A program made the translations under genes and the position numbers. From a virus, in IMG/VR virus record IMGVR_UViG_3300020442_002635, positions 1-64,000 of that record: a stretch of DNA of 64,000 bases. One strand, written 5' to 3'. Positions 6,478 to 12,653 of the stretch are shown here, piece by piece. The notes beneath the pieces were generated by a model that did no database searches, was not told the origin of the DNA, and saw only the letters and a program-made list of their open reading frames with translations. How positions within the stretch are numbered: the first letter of the stretch is position 1; each line of letters starts with the position of its first letter.

Positions 6478-6506
6478 AGTAATGAAACAGTTTAGAGGTG
6501 AGTAAT
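6478..6506 (-). repeat. 29-bp intergenic element, copy 9 (degenerate)
   Basis: Minus strand ATTACTCACCTCTAAACTG. Only the left 20 bases are well conserved, and the next start codon is 15 bases beyond the copy. It lies 1 base after the stop of the 6508-6651 gene. Confidence 0.8.
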
Positions 6507-6507
6507 A

Positions 6508-6651
6508 TTATTTGACAAGGATTTTGATTTCCTTGCATCCTTGATCTTTTAGGATATTTTCCCAAAAGATTGCATCATCAATCTTCAAAAAAGTAGCACG
6601 TTGATTAGAAAAACCTTTTTTCTTAGGTTTCATGTAGTTTACTTCATACAT
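6508..6651 (-). CDS. hypothetical small basic protein (47 aa)
   Basis: A 47-codon frame from ATG 6651-6649, starting MYEVNYMKPKKKGFSNQRA and ending CKEIKILVK. The ATG overlaps the upstream TAA by 1 base. Not recognised. Confidence 0.6.
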   Translation of the reverse strand: MYEVNYMKPKKKGFSNQRATFLKIDDAIFWENILKDQGCKEIKILVK

Positions 6652-6917
6652 TATGGATCTTTGTGTCTGTACTGCTGTGATTTGTATTCATCAACATTAT
6701 AACTTCTTCGATTCTTCACATATTCTAGTTCATGCCAATCAAAATTGTAGCATACAAGTAGAATGTGATTTTTCTTATGAAATGATGCTCCATGATCATG
6801 ACACACTTTATCTTTCACACCTAGCTCGATACTAATACATTCATCACACTTAAAATACACCCAACCTTCGTGATTTTTCCATTTTACATAGTCATCAACC
6901 TGTGGGATGTATTTCAT
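6651..6917 (-). CDS. conserved small phage protein (88 aa)
   Basis: 88 residues starting MKYIPQVDDYVKWKNHEGWV. It has Cys/His-rich segments (YFKCDEC, VCHDHGASFHKKNH) that could form a small metal site, then LLVCYNFDWHELEYVKNR. The KW-NHEGWVYFK and CY--WHELEYVK patterns are familiar from cyanophage proteins of unknown function. It is coupled on both sides by short overlaps. Confidence 0.72.
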   Translation of the reverse strand: MKYIPQVDDYVKWKNHEGWVYFKCDECISIELGVKDKVCHDHGASFHKKNHILLVCYNFDWHELEYVKNRRSYNVDEYKSQQYRHKDP

Positions 6918-7207
6918 ACAAATGCTGCCTCCAATGGATTAAGATTGAGTTGCATTGCAGTATAAGGGCGAGTATCAGAAATGTCTACCTGATCTCCACG
7001 CTTGGTGGAGTTAATAGGCGCATAATAGGTTCTCTGTTTTGTGTTGTAGAATCCCCAAATAGTTTTTGCAACAGTACCGCCGTTGAAATTGAATTTAGCA
7101 TGATTGCAACACCAAATAGATAAAATGTTGCGTCTGAATTCTTCAACCTCGTAAGTGTAGCCTTTAGGTGGTTCATGAATAAAATCAGGTGGGAGTTCCA
7201 GTGTCAT
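6914..7207 (-). CDS. conserved small phage protein (97 aa)
   Basis: 97 residues, beta-rich, with segments LPPDFIHEPPKGYTYEVEEF, IWCCNHAKFNFNGG and WGFYNTKQRTYYAPINS. The pattern is familiar from marine T4-like phages; no function. 4-base overlaps at both ends. Confidence 0.72.
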   Translation of the reverse strand: MTLELPPDFIHEPPKGYTYEVEEFRRNILSIWCCNHAKFNFNGGTVAKTIWGFYNTKQRTYYAPINSTKRGDQVDISDTRPYTAMQLNLNPLEAAFV

Positions 7208-7365
7208 TGCTCACGAACAATGCGAATGCGATCAGGACTGATACCATCAGCTAAAATTTCACTGTAGCGTTGACTTGCTTCAGCTTGGGTGAGACCAGTG
7301 TCATTCTTTTCGACAAGTGTCCAACCAGATGTTTCTAATTCTTCGATTCGATAAAGTTTTTCCAT
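7204..7365 (-). CDS. hypothetical small phage protein (53 aa)
   Basis: Taken from ATG 7365 (MEKLYRIEELETSGWTLVE), 4 bases after the upstream stop; a longer frame from 7404 would overlap the upstream gene by 35 bases. It has the look of a short alpha/beta unit (EELETSGWTLVEK, LTQAEASQRYSEILADG, DRIRIVREQ) of a kind seen in cyanophage genomes. Function unknown. Confidence 0.68.
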   Translation of the reverse strand: MEKLYRIEELETSGWTLVEKNDTGLTQAEASQRYSEILADGISPDRIRIVREQ

Positions 7366-7369
7366 TAGA

Positions 7370-7609
7370 TTAAGTGGTAAATTCCTCAACAATTCCAGAC
7401 TCAAGTTCTTCTGCTAGTGCATAAGTGCGTGACTTTATGATATTCTCACGCAAATTTGCATAGTATTGTTGATTGAAACCATCGTCAGTATCGGTGATGA
7501 GATTAAAACATTCCTCATCACTTTCAGCGATTACATTCCACAACCCACCATATTCACTGGTAGGGAAAGGAATGAAGTGATCTACAATGTAGAAGAACTT
7601 TTGTGTCAT
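7370..7609 (-). CDS. hypothetical small phage protein (79 aa)
   Basis: 79 residues starting MTQKFFYIVDHFIPFPTSEY, with an acidic C-terminal half ending in EEFTT. No recognised motif. First gene before a 29-base gap. Confidence 0.68.
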   Translation of the reverse strand: MTQKFFYIVDHFIPFPTSEYGGLWNVIAESDEECFNLITDTDDGFNQQYYANLRENIIKSRTYALAEELESGIVEEFTT

Positions 7610-7638
7610 TGTTTTGAACAGATTACCTCTTAATTATA

Positions 7639-7764
7639 TCAGGAGCAGAAGAACTCTGCAAGATAGTAGTCAACTGTGACTTCAAGTGCTGCTGCTTCGG
7701 CTTCAACCTGCGCCCAGAACTCTTCAGCAATTTGTTGCTCTTCCATTTTGTCGTAAATGTTCAT
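7639..7764 (-). CDS. hypothetical small acidic protein (41 aa)
   Basis: A 41-codon frame from ATG 7764-7762: MNIYDKMEEQQIAEEFWAQV at the start, then an Ala/Glu helix, ending AEFFCS. Its ATG overlaps the TGA of the 7761-8141 gene (ATGA), supporting the frame. Likely a single helix; role unknown. Confidence 0.6.
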   Translation of the reverse strand: MNIYDKMEEQQIAEEFWAQVEAEAAALEVTVDYYLAEFFCS

Positions 7765-8141
7765 GCCATCAGTGCTCCTTCTGGAATAATAACCCTTTCA
7801 GGTTGTTTGTTGTCATCAAACTGGTGCATATCATAACACACCCAACCTGCACTAGTGAAGATGTAAGAGAATTCTTCACCATCAGAGAGAAACTGTTCGC
7901 GAGTTTCATCATAACGAGGAGGACAATTCTCACCACGCTCAGAGTAATACTCTGCACGATTTTCATCGCCCCAAGCAGCGGACATGTCACCACCATCAAT
8001 CAACTCAGAAGCAAGATCGCGTGAATTGTAGTGAGTCTTCAGGATGCGACCCAGCCACTCAGGATAACCATCCCAGTGGTGGTAAGAAGACACAATGCTG
8101 CCATCTTTAAGTTCAATGCCGACTCGTGATCGTGTTGCCAT
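7761..8141 (-). CDS. conserved phage protein (126 aa)
   Basis: 126 residues beginning MATRSRVGIELKDGSIVSSY, then HHWDGYPEWLGRIL, LIDGGDMSAAWGD, and a C-terminal FLSDGEEFSYIF with VCYDMHQFDD. This is a family I recognise as frequent in marine T4-like cyanophages. Conserved His, Trp and Asp residues suggest a binding or catalytic pocket, but no activity is known to me. The ATG lies 20 bases downstream of element copy 10. Confidence 0.78.
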   Translation of the reverse strand: MATRSRVGIELKDGSIVSSYHHWDGYPEWLGRILKTHYNSRDLASELIDGGDMSAAWGDENRAEYYSERGENCPPRYDETREQFLSDGEEFSYIFTSAGWVCYDMHQFDDNKQPERVIIPEGALMA

Positions 8142-8160
8142 GTCAGTGATGTGTGCTTAC

Positions 8161-8189
8161 ATAACTGAGACACTTTAGAGGTGAGTAAC
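8161..8189 (-). repeat. 29-bp intergenic element, copy 10
   Basis: Core GTTACTCACCTCTAAAGTG followed by TCTCAGTTAT. Unlike other copies, the upstream gene reads into this one: the TAA within CTCTAAA (8177-8175) is its stop codon, so the element encodes V-T-H-L-stop. The downstream ATG is 20 bases away. Confidence 0.92.
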
Positions 8190-8825
8190 TTTATTATCAG
8201 GGTTTTTCCACTTCTCTTCTTTCCATTTAACGTCCAACTTCTTGTCAAATGTCATCAAGAACCTGTGCTTTTGACTTCTCTTGCGATACTCTCCCTCTAA
8301 ACCTTTACCACCACCTCTAGATTTTTTAGTGTAAGTTCCATCATCATTCAATACCCAGAAGTCAGCAACATTTGCTGATGTCATGCCATAGTATTTGAAA
8401 TTAGATGCTGCATAAATCACACCTTTGTGAAACTTACCATCAGCATATGAAAGTATGGCCCTTACATCAACATCTTTGCGAAATTGTTTGATTGCTCTTG
8501 ATACAAACCATGATGTGATGTTGTGCTCTTCTCCTTGAATATCTGGATGAATGCACAATCTAGACAGTTCAAATAATCCATCCTGTTCATCTCTTTCCAG
8601 TCCATATGCAGATACAGCAATCTCAGGAACTGGAATACCTGTGAATACAATAGCACCAATACATGTACCCACAGGTCTTAAGATATAGTCAGGATCACCC
8701 TTGAATAGTGCATAATTATGCCCTGATCGAAATGTTTTAGAGTGATCCTTCAGATAATGATATGTAAGCAGTAAATGTTCAACTTCTTTTCTTTCTACTT
8801 TCTCAATATAATACTCGCTCTTCAC
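8175..8825 (-). CDS. Mom-like GNAT-fold acyltransferase
   Basis: 216 residues from GTG 8825, with a strong Shine-Dalgarno GGAGG 4 bases before it. The pattern GTCIGAIVFTG, FELSRLCIHPDI, HNITSWFVSRAIKQ, ILSYADGKFHKGVIYAASNF and YYGMT matches phage proteins of the Mom type. Phage Mu Mom is a GNAT-fold enzyme that converts adenine in DNA to N6-(carbamoylmethyl)adenine and protects against restriction. I infer either DNA base modification or another acyl transfer. It ends in a basic tail (GGGKGLEGEYRKRSQKHR, then KKLDVKWKEEKW), with its stop codon inside element copy 10. Confidence 0.7.
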   Translation of the reverse strand: MKSEYYIEKVERKEVEHLLLTYHYLKDHSKTFRSGHNYALFKGDPDYILRPVGTCIGAIVFTGIPVPEIAVSAYGLERDEQDGLFELSRLCIHPDIQGEEHNITSWFVSRAIKQFRKDVDVRAILSYADGKFHKGVIYAASNFKYYGMTSANVADFWVLNDDGTYTKKSRGGGKGLEGEYRKRSQKHRFLMTFDKKLDVKWKEEKWKNPDNKVTHL

Positions 8826-9254
8826 TCAACCTCCATCAACTTGACATCCTGCCAATGCACCACCAACAACACCCAAAGGTATAGCCCACCAGCGACCATC
8901 TCCACGCGATAATGCTGCACCAGCACCACCGCCAAGGATACCACCAAGGACAGAACCTTCTACACAGGAATTTTCATCAACACGACCCATGTTGGGATAT
9001 TCTTCTTCATATCTAATATCAGGAGGAATTGAAGGCACATGATGATTTCTGCAAGGAACTCTCTTTCTTCTGTGTTTTACATATCCACCAACCCATTGAC
9101 CATATTTGTTGTAATATCCAGGTTCATATATTTCTACATTCTTATAGCAATAGTTTTCGTATCGCACACTTCTTTGCCCTCTAATTACAGGGCCTCCAGC
9201 ATATGCAGGGACAGAAGTGGCACCAATCAGAAGCAAAGCAGCAAGAAGTTTCAT
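8826..9254 (-). CDS. exported glycine-zipper protein
   Basis: 142 residues. The N-terminus MKLLAALLLIGATSVPAYAGG is a clear Sec signal peptide with an A-Y-A cleavage site. The mature part has basic/Tyr-rich sequence (KHRRKRVPCRNHH), four Cys residues, and a C-terminal glycine-zipper membrane segment (VLGGILGGGAGAALS, then IPLGVVGGALAGC), as in the outer-membrane 17-kDa-antigen type. It probably inserts into the host envelope; superinfection exclusion or lysis are possible roles. A good RBS (GAGAGG) and a TATAAAT-like sequence precede it. Confidence 0.75.
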   Translation of the reverse strand: MKLLAALLLIGATSVPAYAGGPVIRGQRSVRYENYCYKNVEIYEPGYYNKYGQWVGGYVKHRRKRVPCRNHHVPSIPPDIRYEEEYPNMGRVDENSCVEGSVLGGILGGGAGAALSRGDGRWWAIPLGVVGGALAGCQVDGG

Positions 9255-9284
9255 GAATTCCTCTCAATAATAACAATTTATATT

Positions 9285-9311
9285 AAAAAAGCGTCCCTGT
9301 CAAGGGACGCT
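9285..9311 (-). terminator. rho-independent terminator
   Basis: Minus strand AGCGTCCC, loop TTGACA, GGGACGCT, then TTTTTAA. A perfect 8-bp stem with a U-tract, 7 bases after the stop of the 9319-9468 gene. Confidence 0.9.
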
Positions 9312-9318
9312 GTGACAC

Positions 9319-9468
9319 TTATTCTTTTGTCCTTGCCTGTTGAACAAGATATTCAGCAAATTCTTCCATTTTTTCTGGATGAATTGCCCGAATATCATAC
9401 TGCTCTACCGCAATTTTCATAGACTCAATGTGTTCATGCTTAAGTTTTTTGTCTTTGGGTAGAGTCAT
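9319..9468 (-). CDS. hypothetical small protein (49 aa)
   Basis: A 49-codon frame from ATG 9468-9466, preceded by a good Shine-Dalgarno (AGGAG, 7 bases). Starts MTLPKDKKLKHEHIESMKIA and ends VQQARTKE: a mostly helical, charged protein. Its 5' leader contains an 18-base inverted repeat (9489-9506, TGACATG arms). Not recognised. Confidence 0.68.
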   Translation of the reverse strand: MTLPKDKKLKHEHIESMKIAVEQYDIRAIHPEKMEEFAEYLVQQARTKE

Positions 9469-9526
9469 GGGCAATCTCCTGAATGTAGTGACATGCTAAC
9501 ATGTCATTTCACAATTAGTTAGCAAT

Positions 9527-9691
9527 TTAATCTTTTCTTTGGGATTGTGTTACAGGAGTTAATGGTTCAACCTCATCCATTTCTTTCCACACATTTTCAA
9601 AATCTGTGATATGCCAAGTCCCAAACTTCTCAGGGGAATACCAAAAGTCTTCCCAATCTTGTGGTGTGGCTTCAGAAATGTTAGCACTCAT
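9527..9691 (-). CDS. hypothetical small acidic protein (54 aa)
   Basis: A 54-codon frame from ATG 9691-9689: [20 protein letters not shown] at the start, rich in Trp and acidic residues, ending TQSQRKD. Its start overlaps the end of the 9681-9863 gene by 11 bases. Not recognised. Confidence 0.62.
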   Translation of the reverse strand: MSANISEATPQDWEDFWYSPEKFGTWHITDFENVWKEMDEVEPLTPVTQSQRKD

Positions 9692-9863
9692 CTTTCTTAA
9701 ACTGTTTACGACATTTTTTGACTTCTTTGAGTTCTTCTTTAATCATCTGATAAGCATCTTCAGAACTAATTCTTTTTGATAGTTCCATAGCACAGATGAC
9801 TTCAACTCTAGTACCAAAATGTTTGAGTGCTTCCTCAAAACAATTTAGTTCTTCATACATCAA
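9681..9863 (-). CDS. hypothetical small protein (60 aa)
   Basis: 60 residues, helical and charged, starting [17 protein letters not shown] and ending QFKKDEC. The ATG overlaps the stop of the ferredoxin gene (4 bases), so it is translated together with ferredoxin. Function unknown. Confidence 0.66.
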   Translation of the reverse strand: MMYEELNCFEEALKHFGTRVEVICAMELSKRISSEDAYQMIKEELKEVKKCRKQFKKDEC

Positions 9864-10150
9864 TAGAGTTCCTCTTCAGCTTCTGCTTTAATTACACAGT
9901 CACTGGTTGGATATGCAACACAGATCAATGCAAATCCTGCTTCAATTTGATCATCATCCAAGAATGATTGATCGCTCTGATCAACTGTACCTGACTCAAT
10001 CTTTGCTGCACATGATGAACATGCACCAGCACGACAGGAATATGGAAGATCTACACCTTGTTCTTCAGCAGCATCAAGAATGTATTGATCGTCCTCACAT
10101 TGAATAGTTGATTCGCCCTCAGAAGACTTGATAGTAATTGAATAAGTCAT
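9860..10150 (-). CDS. petF: plant-type [2Fe-2S] ferredoxin
   Basis: 96 residues. The cluster motif is complete: [10 protein letters not shown] supplies three cysteines (C-x4-C-x2-C) and LICVAYP the fourth. Length and acidic charge fit photosynthetic ferredoxin, the soluble electron carrier from photosystem I to NADP reductase, bilin reductases, ribonucleotide reductase partners and others. Phage-encoded PetF is known from marine cyanophages, where it can supply bilin biosynthesis enzymes or redirect electrons during infection. It is the best evidence in this window for a cyanobacterial host. Coupled by ATGA overlaps to genes on both sides. Confidence 0.95.
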   Translation of the reverse strand: MTYSITIKSSEGESTIQCEDDQYILDAAEEQGVDLPYSCRAGACSSCAAKIESGTVDQSDQSFLDDDQIEAGFALICVAYPTSDCVIKAEAEEELY

Positions 10151-10371
10151 GTACCTTTGTTACTGTCAGAGATATTATATATCACAGGATGAATCTTGTC
10201 AATCTGAGATTTGAGTGATGTTTCTATTTCAAGAACAAGATCATGCAGTTCACGATTTTCTTTTTCTAATTCAACAACACGTTCAGTTAATGTTTCAATT
10301 TGGTTGTATAGATTGTCACTAACTGATAACTTTTTTGTTGGAGAAAAGAATTTTTGCACCCAGGTTAACAT
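10147..10371 (-). CDS. hypothetical coiled-coil protein (74 aa)
   Basis: 74 residues. Residues from about 20 to 60 form a heptad-like coiled coil ([20 protein letters not shown] onward). The N-terminus [11 protein letters not shown] is amphipathic and may touch a membrane. It is directly upstream of and coupled to petF. No family recognised. Confidence 0.68.
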   Translation of the reverse strand: MLTWVQKFFSPTKKLSVSDNLYNQIETLTERVVELEKENRELHDLVLEIETSLKSQIDKIHPVIYNISDSNKGT

Positions 10372-10394
10372 ACATTATTCTATACGATTATAGA

Positions 10395-10511
10395 TTATGT
10401 ATCCTCTGTTGTCTTATTTTCGTTAAGTTTTTTAACTGCTTCAATCACTTCAGGAGTTTCTTCCCACTCCCATGTATTTCCTTTACTATCTACAAATGTT
10501 CGTGTTGCCAT
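10395..10511 (-). CDS. conserved very small phage protein (38 aa)
   Basis: A 38-codon frame from ATG 10511-10509, preceded by AGGAG. MATRTFVDSKGNTWEWEETP then a Lys/Glu helix. The N-terminal beta-hairpin pattern (S-K-G-N-T-W-E-W-E-E-T-P) is recurrent in cyanophages. The ATG overlaps the SET-gene stop (TAATG). Function unknown. Confidence 0.7.
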   Translation of the reverse strand: MATRTFVDSKGNTWEWEETPEVIEAVKKLNENKTTEDT

Positions 10512-10897
10512 TAGTTCTCCTCAAATGAAAGGTTTGGGTTGTAACAAGAAAACAATTCATCACCAGCTTTAACATCGCGAGTTGTATAGTAATTCTGAGT
10601 CATATTAACTCCATCAACATACCACTCAACATTGAAATGTTCTCGTGAATGATTAAACAATGAACCAACACCAAATCCAATAAACAATTTCCCCTTTATA
10701 TTTGCAACATAACGTGGCAATTCAACTGCATCTGGTGATATTTCATCAGGATCGACGATTGCAATAGGACATTCTTCAATAAGTTCATACTGAGGAATAT
10801 CTTCATTAGCAAAAACTCCCCATCCTTGGATGGGAGATCGCTTCACCTGAATCTTTGGATTACGATATAGTTCAGTTTTATATACGCTATGGTTCAT
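10511..10897 (-). CDS. SET-domain protein (lysine-methyltransferase fold)
   Basis: 128 residues, about the size of a minimal SET domain. The motifs are in order: SPIQGWGVFANEDIPQYELI (N-terminal SET strand with G-x-G), GSLFNHSREHFNVEW (the NHS pseudoknot that binds S-adenosylmethionine), YTTRDVKAGDEL, and FSCYNPN (the catalytic-tyrosine YN). SET enzymes methylate lysines on proteins. A phage copy could methylate a host ribosomal, RNA-polymerase or other protein, or a phage protein; no target can be read from the sequence. No pre-SET, post-SET or zinc cysteines are visible. It sits in an operon of small unknown genes. Confidence 0.85.
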   Translation of the reverse strand: MNHSVYKTELYRNPKIQVKRSPIQGWGVFANEDIPQYELIEECPIAIVDPDEISPDAVELPRYVANIKGKLFIGFGVGSLFNHSREHFNVEWYVDGVNMTQNYYTTRDVKAGDELFSCYNPNLSFEEN

Positions 10898-11051
10898 TTC
10901 TCCCCAAGTTACGAATTTGTCGCTCTAGTTCATATTTTACAGGGTTTAGATGCCTGTAAATATAAGGTTTATATTCATTATCCTCCAAAAGGCTAACAAT
11001 ATTATTGATTTGTGTCAAGGCAGAGAATAACCTTTCAGCTTCAGTGATCAT
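10887..11051 (-). CDS. hypothetical small protein (54 aa)
   Basis: Taken from ATG 11051 (MITEAERLFSALTQINNI), giving 54 residues; an upstream TTG/ATG-like extension would run through the preceding gene. Helical, with a basic C-terminus (KYELERQIRNLG). The start overlaps the stop of the 11041-11205 gene by 11 bases. Looks like a conserved cyanophage small protein of unknown role. Confidence 0.68.
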   Translation of the reverse strand: MITEAERLFSALTQINNIVSLLEDNEYKPYIYRHLNPVKYELERQIRNLGRNEP

Positions 11052-11205
11052 TTGTATATACTCTTTGTGCGGCAATGAGAGTATCATATGGAATCCATGC
11101 AGGATCTTCTTTATCAAACTGAACCTGAACTTCAGTGATTACTTTCTCAAGATACCTATTATATGTTTTTCTAGTGTTCTTTACTGGTGCAATTGGATTT
11201 GTCAT
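11041..11205 (-). CDS. hypothetical small protein (54 aa)
   Basis: A 54-codon frame from ATG 11205-11203: MTNPIAPVKNTRKTYNRYLE at the start, ending AAQRVYTNDH. No motif recognised. Its frame is supported by the tight overlap with the next gene. Confidence 0.62.
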   Translation of the reverse strand: MTNPIAPVKNTRKTYNRYLEKVITEVQVQFDKEDPAWIPYDTLIAAQRVYTNDH

Positions 11206-11217
11206 TTTTTTCATTTA

Positions 11218-11376
11218 TTATGTCAGACGAAGACGATAGTCTTTTAATTTTTGAATCAATCGTGAATGATTTACAACACCAGGATCAATTTGTTCCCTTG
11301 CTCTAGCTACATAATGTTCTGACATTGTTTCTAATGCTTTAAGGACGTGATCGACTTCTTGGAGTGATAGATTCAT
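11218..11376 (-). CDS. hypothetical small helical protein (52 aa)
   Basis: A 52-codon frame from ATG 11376-11374: MNLSLQEVDHVLKALETMSE at the start, ending KDYRLRLT. It reads as two short helices and resembles small DNA-packaging or regulatory helical proteins only in size. Not recognised. Confidence 0.62.
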   Translation of the reverse strand: MNLSLQEVDHVLKALETMSEHYVARAREQIDPGVVNHSRLIQKLKDYRLRLT

Positions 11377-11381
11377 ATGAA

Positions 11382-11513
11382 TTATGTGAGTGATTTGTAA
11401 ACTGCTTCAATGTGCATATGACCATGAAAATATCCTGCAACAATGACACAGAGAGTACAAAAGATAACTCCCAAAAACATCAGTACAGGGACATTATAGT
11501 TCTTTAGTGCCAT
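11382..11513 (-). CDS. single-pass small membrane protein (43 aa)
   Basis: A 43-codon frame from ATG 11513-11511. One membrane segment (VPVLMFLGVIFCTLCVIVAG) is followed by a His-rich tail (YFHGHMHIEAVY). Coupled by overlap with the 11504-11701 gene. Probably inserts in the host inner membrane; role unknown. Confidence 0.62.
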   Translation of the reverse strand: MALKNYNVPVLMFLGVIFCTLCVIVAGYFHGHMHIEAVYKSLT

Positions 11514-11701
11514 CTTTTGGACTTGAGATATTTTAACATATCTGAACGAATATCCATCAGTTCATGATAACATCTTTGATTGTGAGCACACTGACGAAGT
11601 GCAGGATCTGGTTTGATTACAGACTCGATAAAGATGTCAAGACCACGATTCCATTTTTCTTGTTTAGATTCGTTGTCATCAATAGTGTACTGATCCTTCA
11701 T
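11504..11701 (-). CDS. hypothetical small protein (65 aa)
   Basis: 65 residues, charged, with two cysteines (QCAHNQRCYHEL), starting MKDQYTIDDNESKQEKWNRG and ending LKYLKSKRWH. Not recognised. An AGGAG sequence is present upstream of the ATG. Confidence 0.65.
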   Translation of the reverse strand: MKDQYTIDDNESKQEKWNRGLDIFIESVIKPDPALRQCAHNQRCYHELMDIRSDMLKYLKSKRWH

Positions 11702-11734
11702 TAAAACACTCCTGTTGAATCTCTTCGATATTTA

Positions 11735-11929
11735 TCACACAATTGCTTCCCAATTATCATCAGCTGATTCACTCATCCAAAAACTGTACTTGCCAGTGAT
11801 AGATGACAGAAATACCTGACCATCTTTACGTTGTTCAACACGACAAGAGTGGAGGTTATGCATCAAGTTAGCAAAACGATTTTTTGCTTTTGAGCTCTTC
11901 GGTTTTACACAAATGAATTCGGTCTTCAT
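11735..11929 (-). CDS. conserved small phage protein (64 aa)
   Basis: 64 residues starting MKTEFICVKPKSSKAKNRFA, then HSCRVEQRKDGQVFLSSI and a Trp-rich end (FWMSESADDNWEAIV). The MKTEFIC-KPKSS-AKNRF pattern is frequent in marine T4-like cyanophages. Basic N-terminal half; function unknown. Confidence 0.74.
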   Translation of the reverse strand: MKTEFICVKPKSSKAKNRFANLMHNLHSCRVEQRKDGQVFLSSITGKYSFWMSESADDNWEAIV

Positions 11930-11967
11930 ACTTTAATTAACCTCGACAAAGGTATTCTACAGAGTTT

Positions 11968-12435
11968 TTAGGATGCTGTCAAGCGATTAGGGAAAGCAGT
12001 TCCTGATCCAAAAGATCCAGGTCCAAGTCCAAGATATGAGTGATAGAGTTTTACCTCCATCTCTTGGGCTTCAATCTCCCATGGTTGGTCGGAATAGTCT
12101 GTATGAGAGTGGTCTATGCCCCTCCAATAGCGTTTCTCTCCCCTATCTTTAAGATCACCCTTGACATGCTGATAAACGTGCCACAGTTCATGTAAGAGGA
12201 TGGTACTGTACTTATCAACACTGAGACGATTGTGCATCTCAATCTCAAACTCTCTTGGGCGAGAATCAGAATCCATCACAGTACACCATCCAAAGACACC
12301 TTCGCGAAGAAGTCCACGATGATTAACTGTAATGTCAAGTTTATGGCGTGGCAGATACTTATCTACAAACCAGTGAACAATGTCATCACATCGTTTACGG
12401 CTGTAGTTGTATCCACAAGTTTCAAGATAGAGCAT
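11968..12435 (-). CDS. HExxH zinc metallopeptidase-like protein
   Basis: 155 residues. ILLHELWHVYQHV contains HExxH with helix-like flanks, and WEIEAQEMEV lies about 35 residues later and could supply the third zinc ligand (Glu). The layout resembles SprT-like or gluzincin minimal metallopeptidases. Cys-rich N-terminus (LETCGYNYSRKRCDD). A processing protease or protein-turnover enzyme is possible. It is the second gene from the divergent promoter region, overlapping the small membrane gene 12422-12520 by 14 bases. Confidence 0.72.
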   Translation of the reverse strand: MLYLETCGYNYSRKRCDDIVHWFVDKYLPRHKLDITVNHRGLLREGVFGWCTVMDSDSRPREFEIEMHNRLSVDKYSTILLHELWHVYQHVKGDLKDRGEKRYWRGIDHSHTDYSDQPWEIEAQEMEVKLYHSYLGLGPGSFGSGTAFPNRLTAS

Positions 12436-12520
12436 TGAGAGTAACTGTTGTGACTCGTGTTCCCCACTGCATCATCCACATAAATGATGCAATAAAGATT
12501 AGTTTTTCAGTGGTGGTCAT
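12422..12520 (-). CDS. putative very small membrane protein (32 aa)
   Basis: A 32-codon frame from ATG 12520-12518 with a strong Shine-Dalgarno (AGGAGGA) immediately upstream. MTTTEKLIFIASFMWMMQWG followed by TRVTTVTLNALS: hydrophobic and Met/Trp-rich. It is the first gene of the leftward operon. Small size keeps confidence moderate, but the RBS and overlap with the next gene support it. Confidence 0.5.
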   Translation of the reverse strand: MTTTEKLIFIASFMWMMQWGTRVTTVTLNALS

Positions 12521-12569
12521 TCCTCCTCTGTGGTTATCCACATAGTTTAAGGTATCATGATCCATTTTT

Positions 12570-12575
12570 TGTCAA
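12570..12575 (-). promoter_or_regulatory. possible -35 box of a leftward early promoter
   Basis: Minus strand TTGACA, 50 bases before the first leftward ATG (12520). The best -10 candidate downstream is poor (around TTAAACTAT), so only the -35 is convincing. It lies in the 133-base divergent region 12521-12653, the only divergent intergenic space in the window. Confidence 0.4.
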
Positions 12576-12600
12576 GAGTGTGCAGTAATCAAACTGTCCA

Positions 12601-12629
12601 TTGACATCTTGATTGTATTTTGTTAGTAT
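12601..12629 (+). promoter_or_regulatory. sigma70-type promoter for the plus-strand pair
   Basis: TTGACA at 12601-12606, a 17-base spacer, TAGTAT at 12624-12629, and the ATG at 12654. This is the host-type vegetative promoter pattern expected for early phage genes and differs from the ATAAATA late promoters elsewhere. Confidence 0.65.
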
Positions 12630-12653
12630 TCAAATCATCTATACCATATAATA

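Noticed and set aside
193-8189. CRISPR-like array, because a ~29-bp repeat recurs regularly
   Set aside because: Spacing is irregular (hundreds to thousands of bases), the intervals are genes, and no Cas genes are present.
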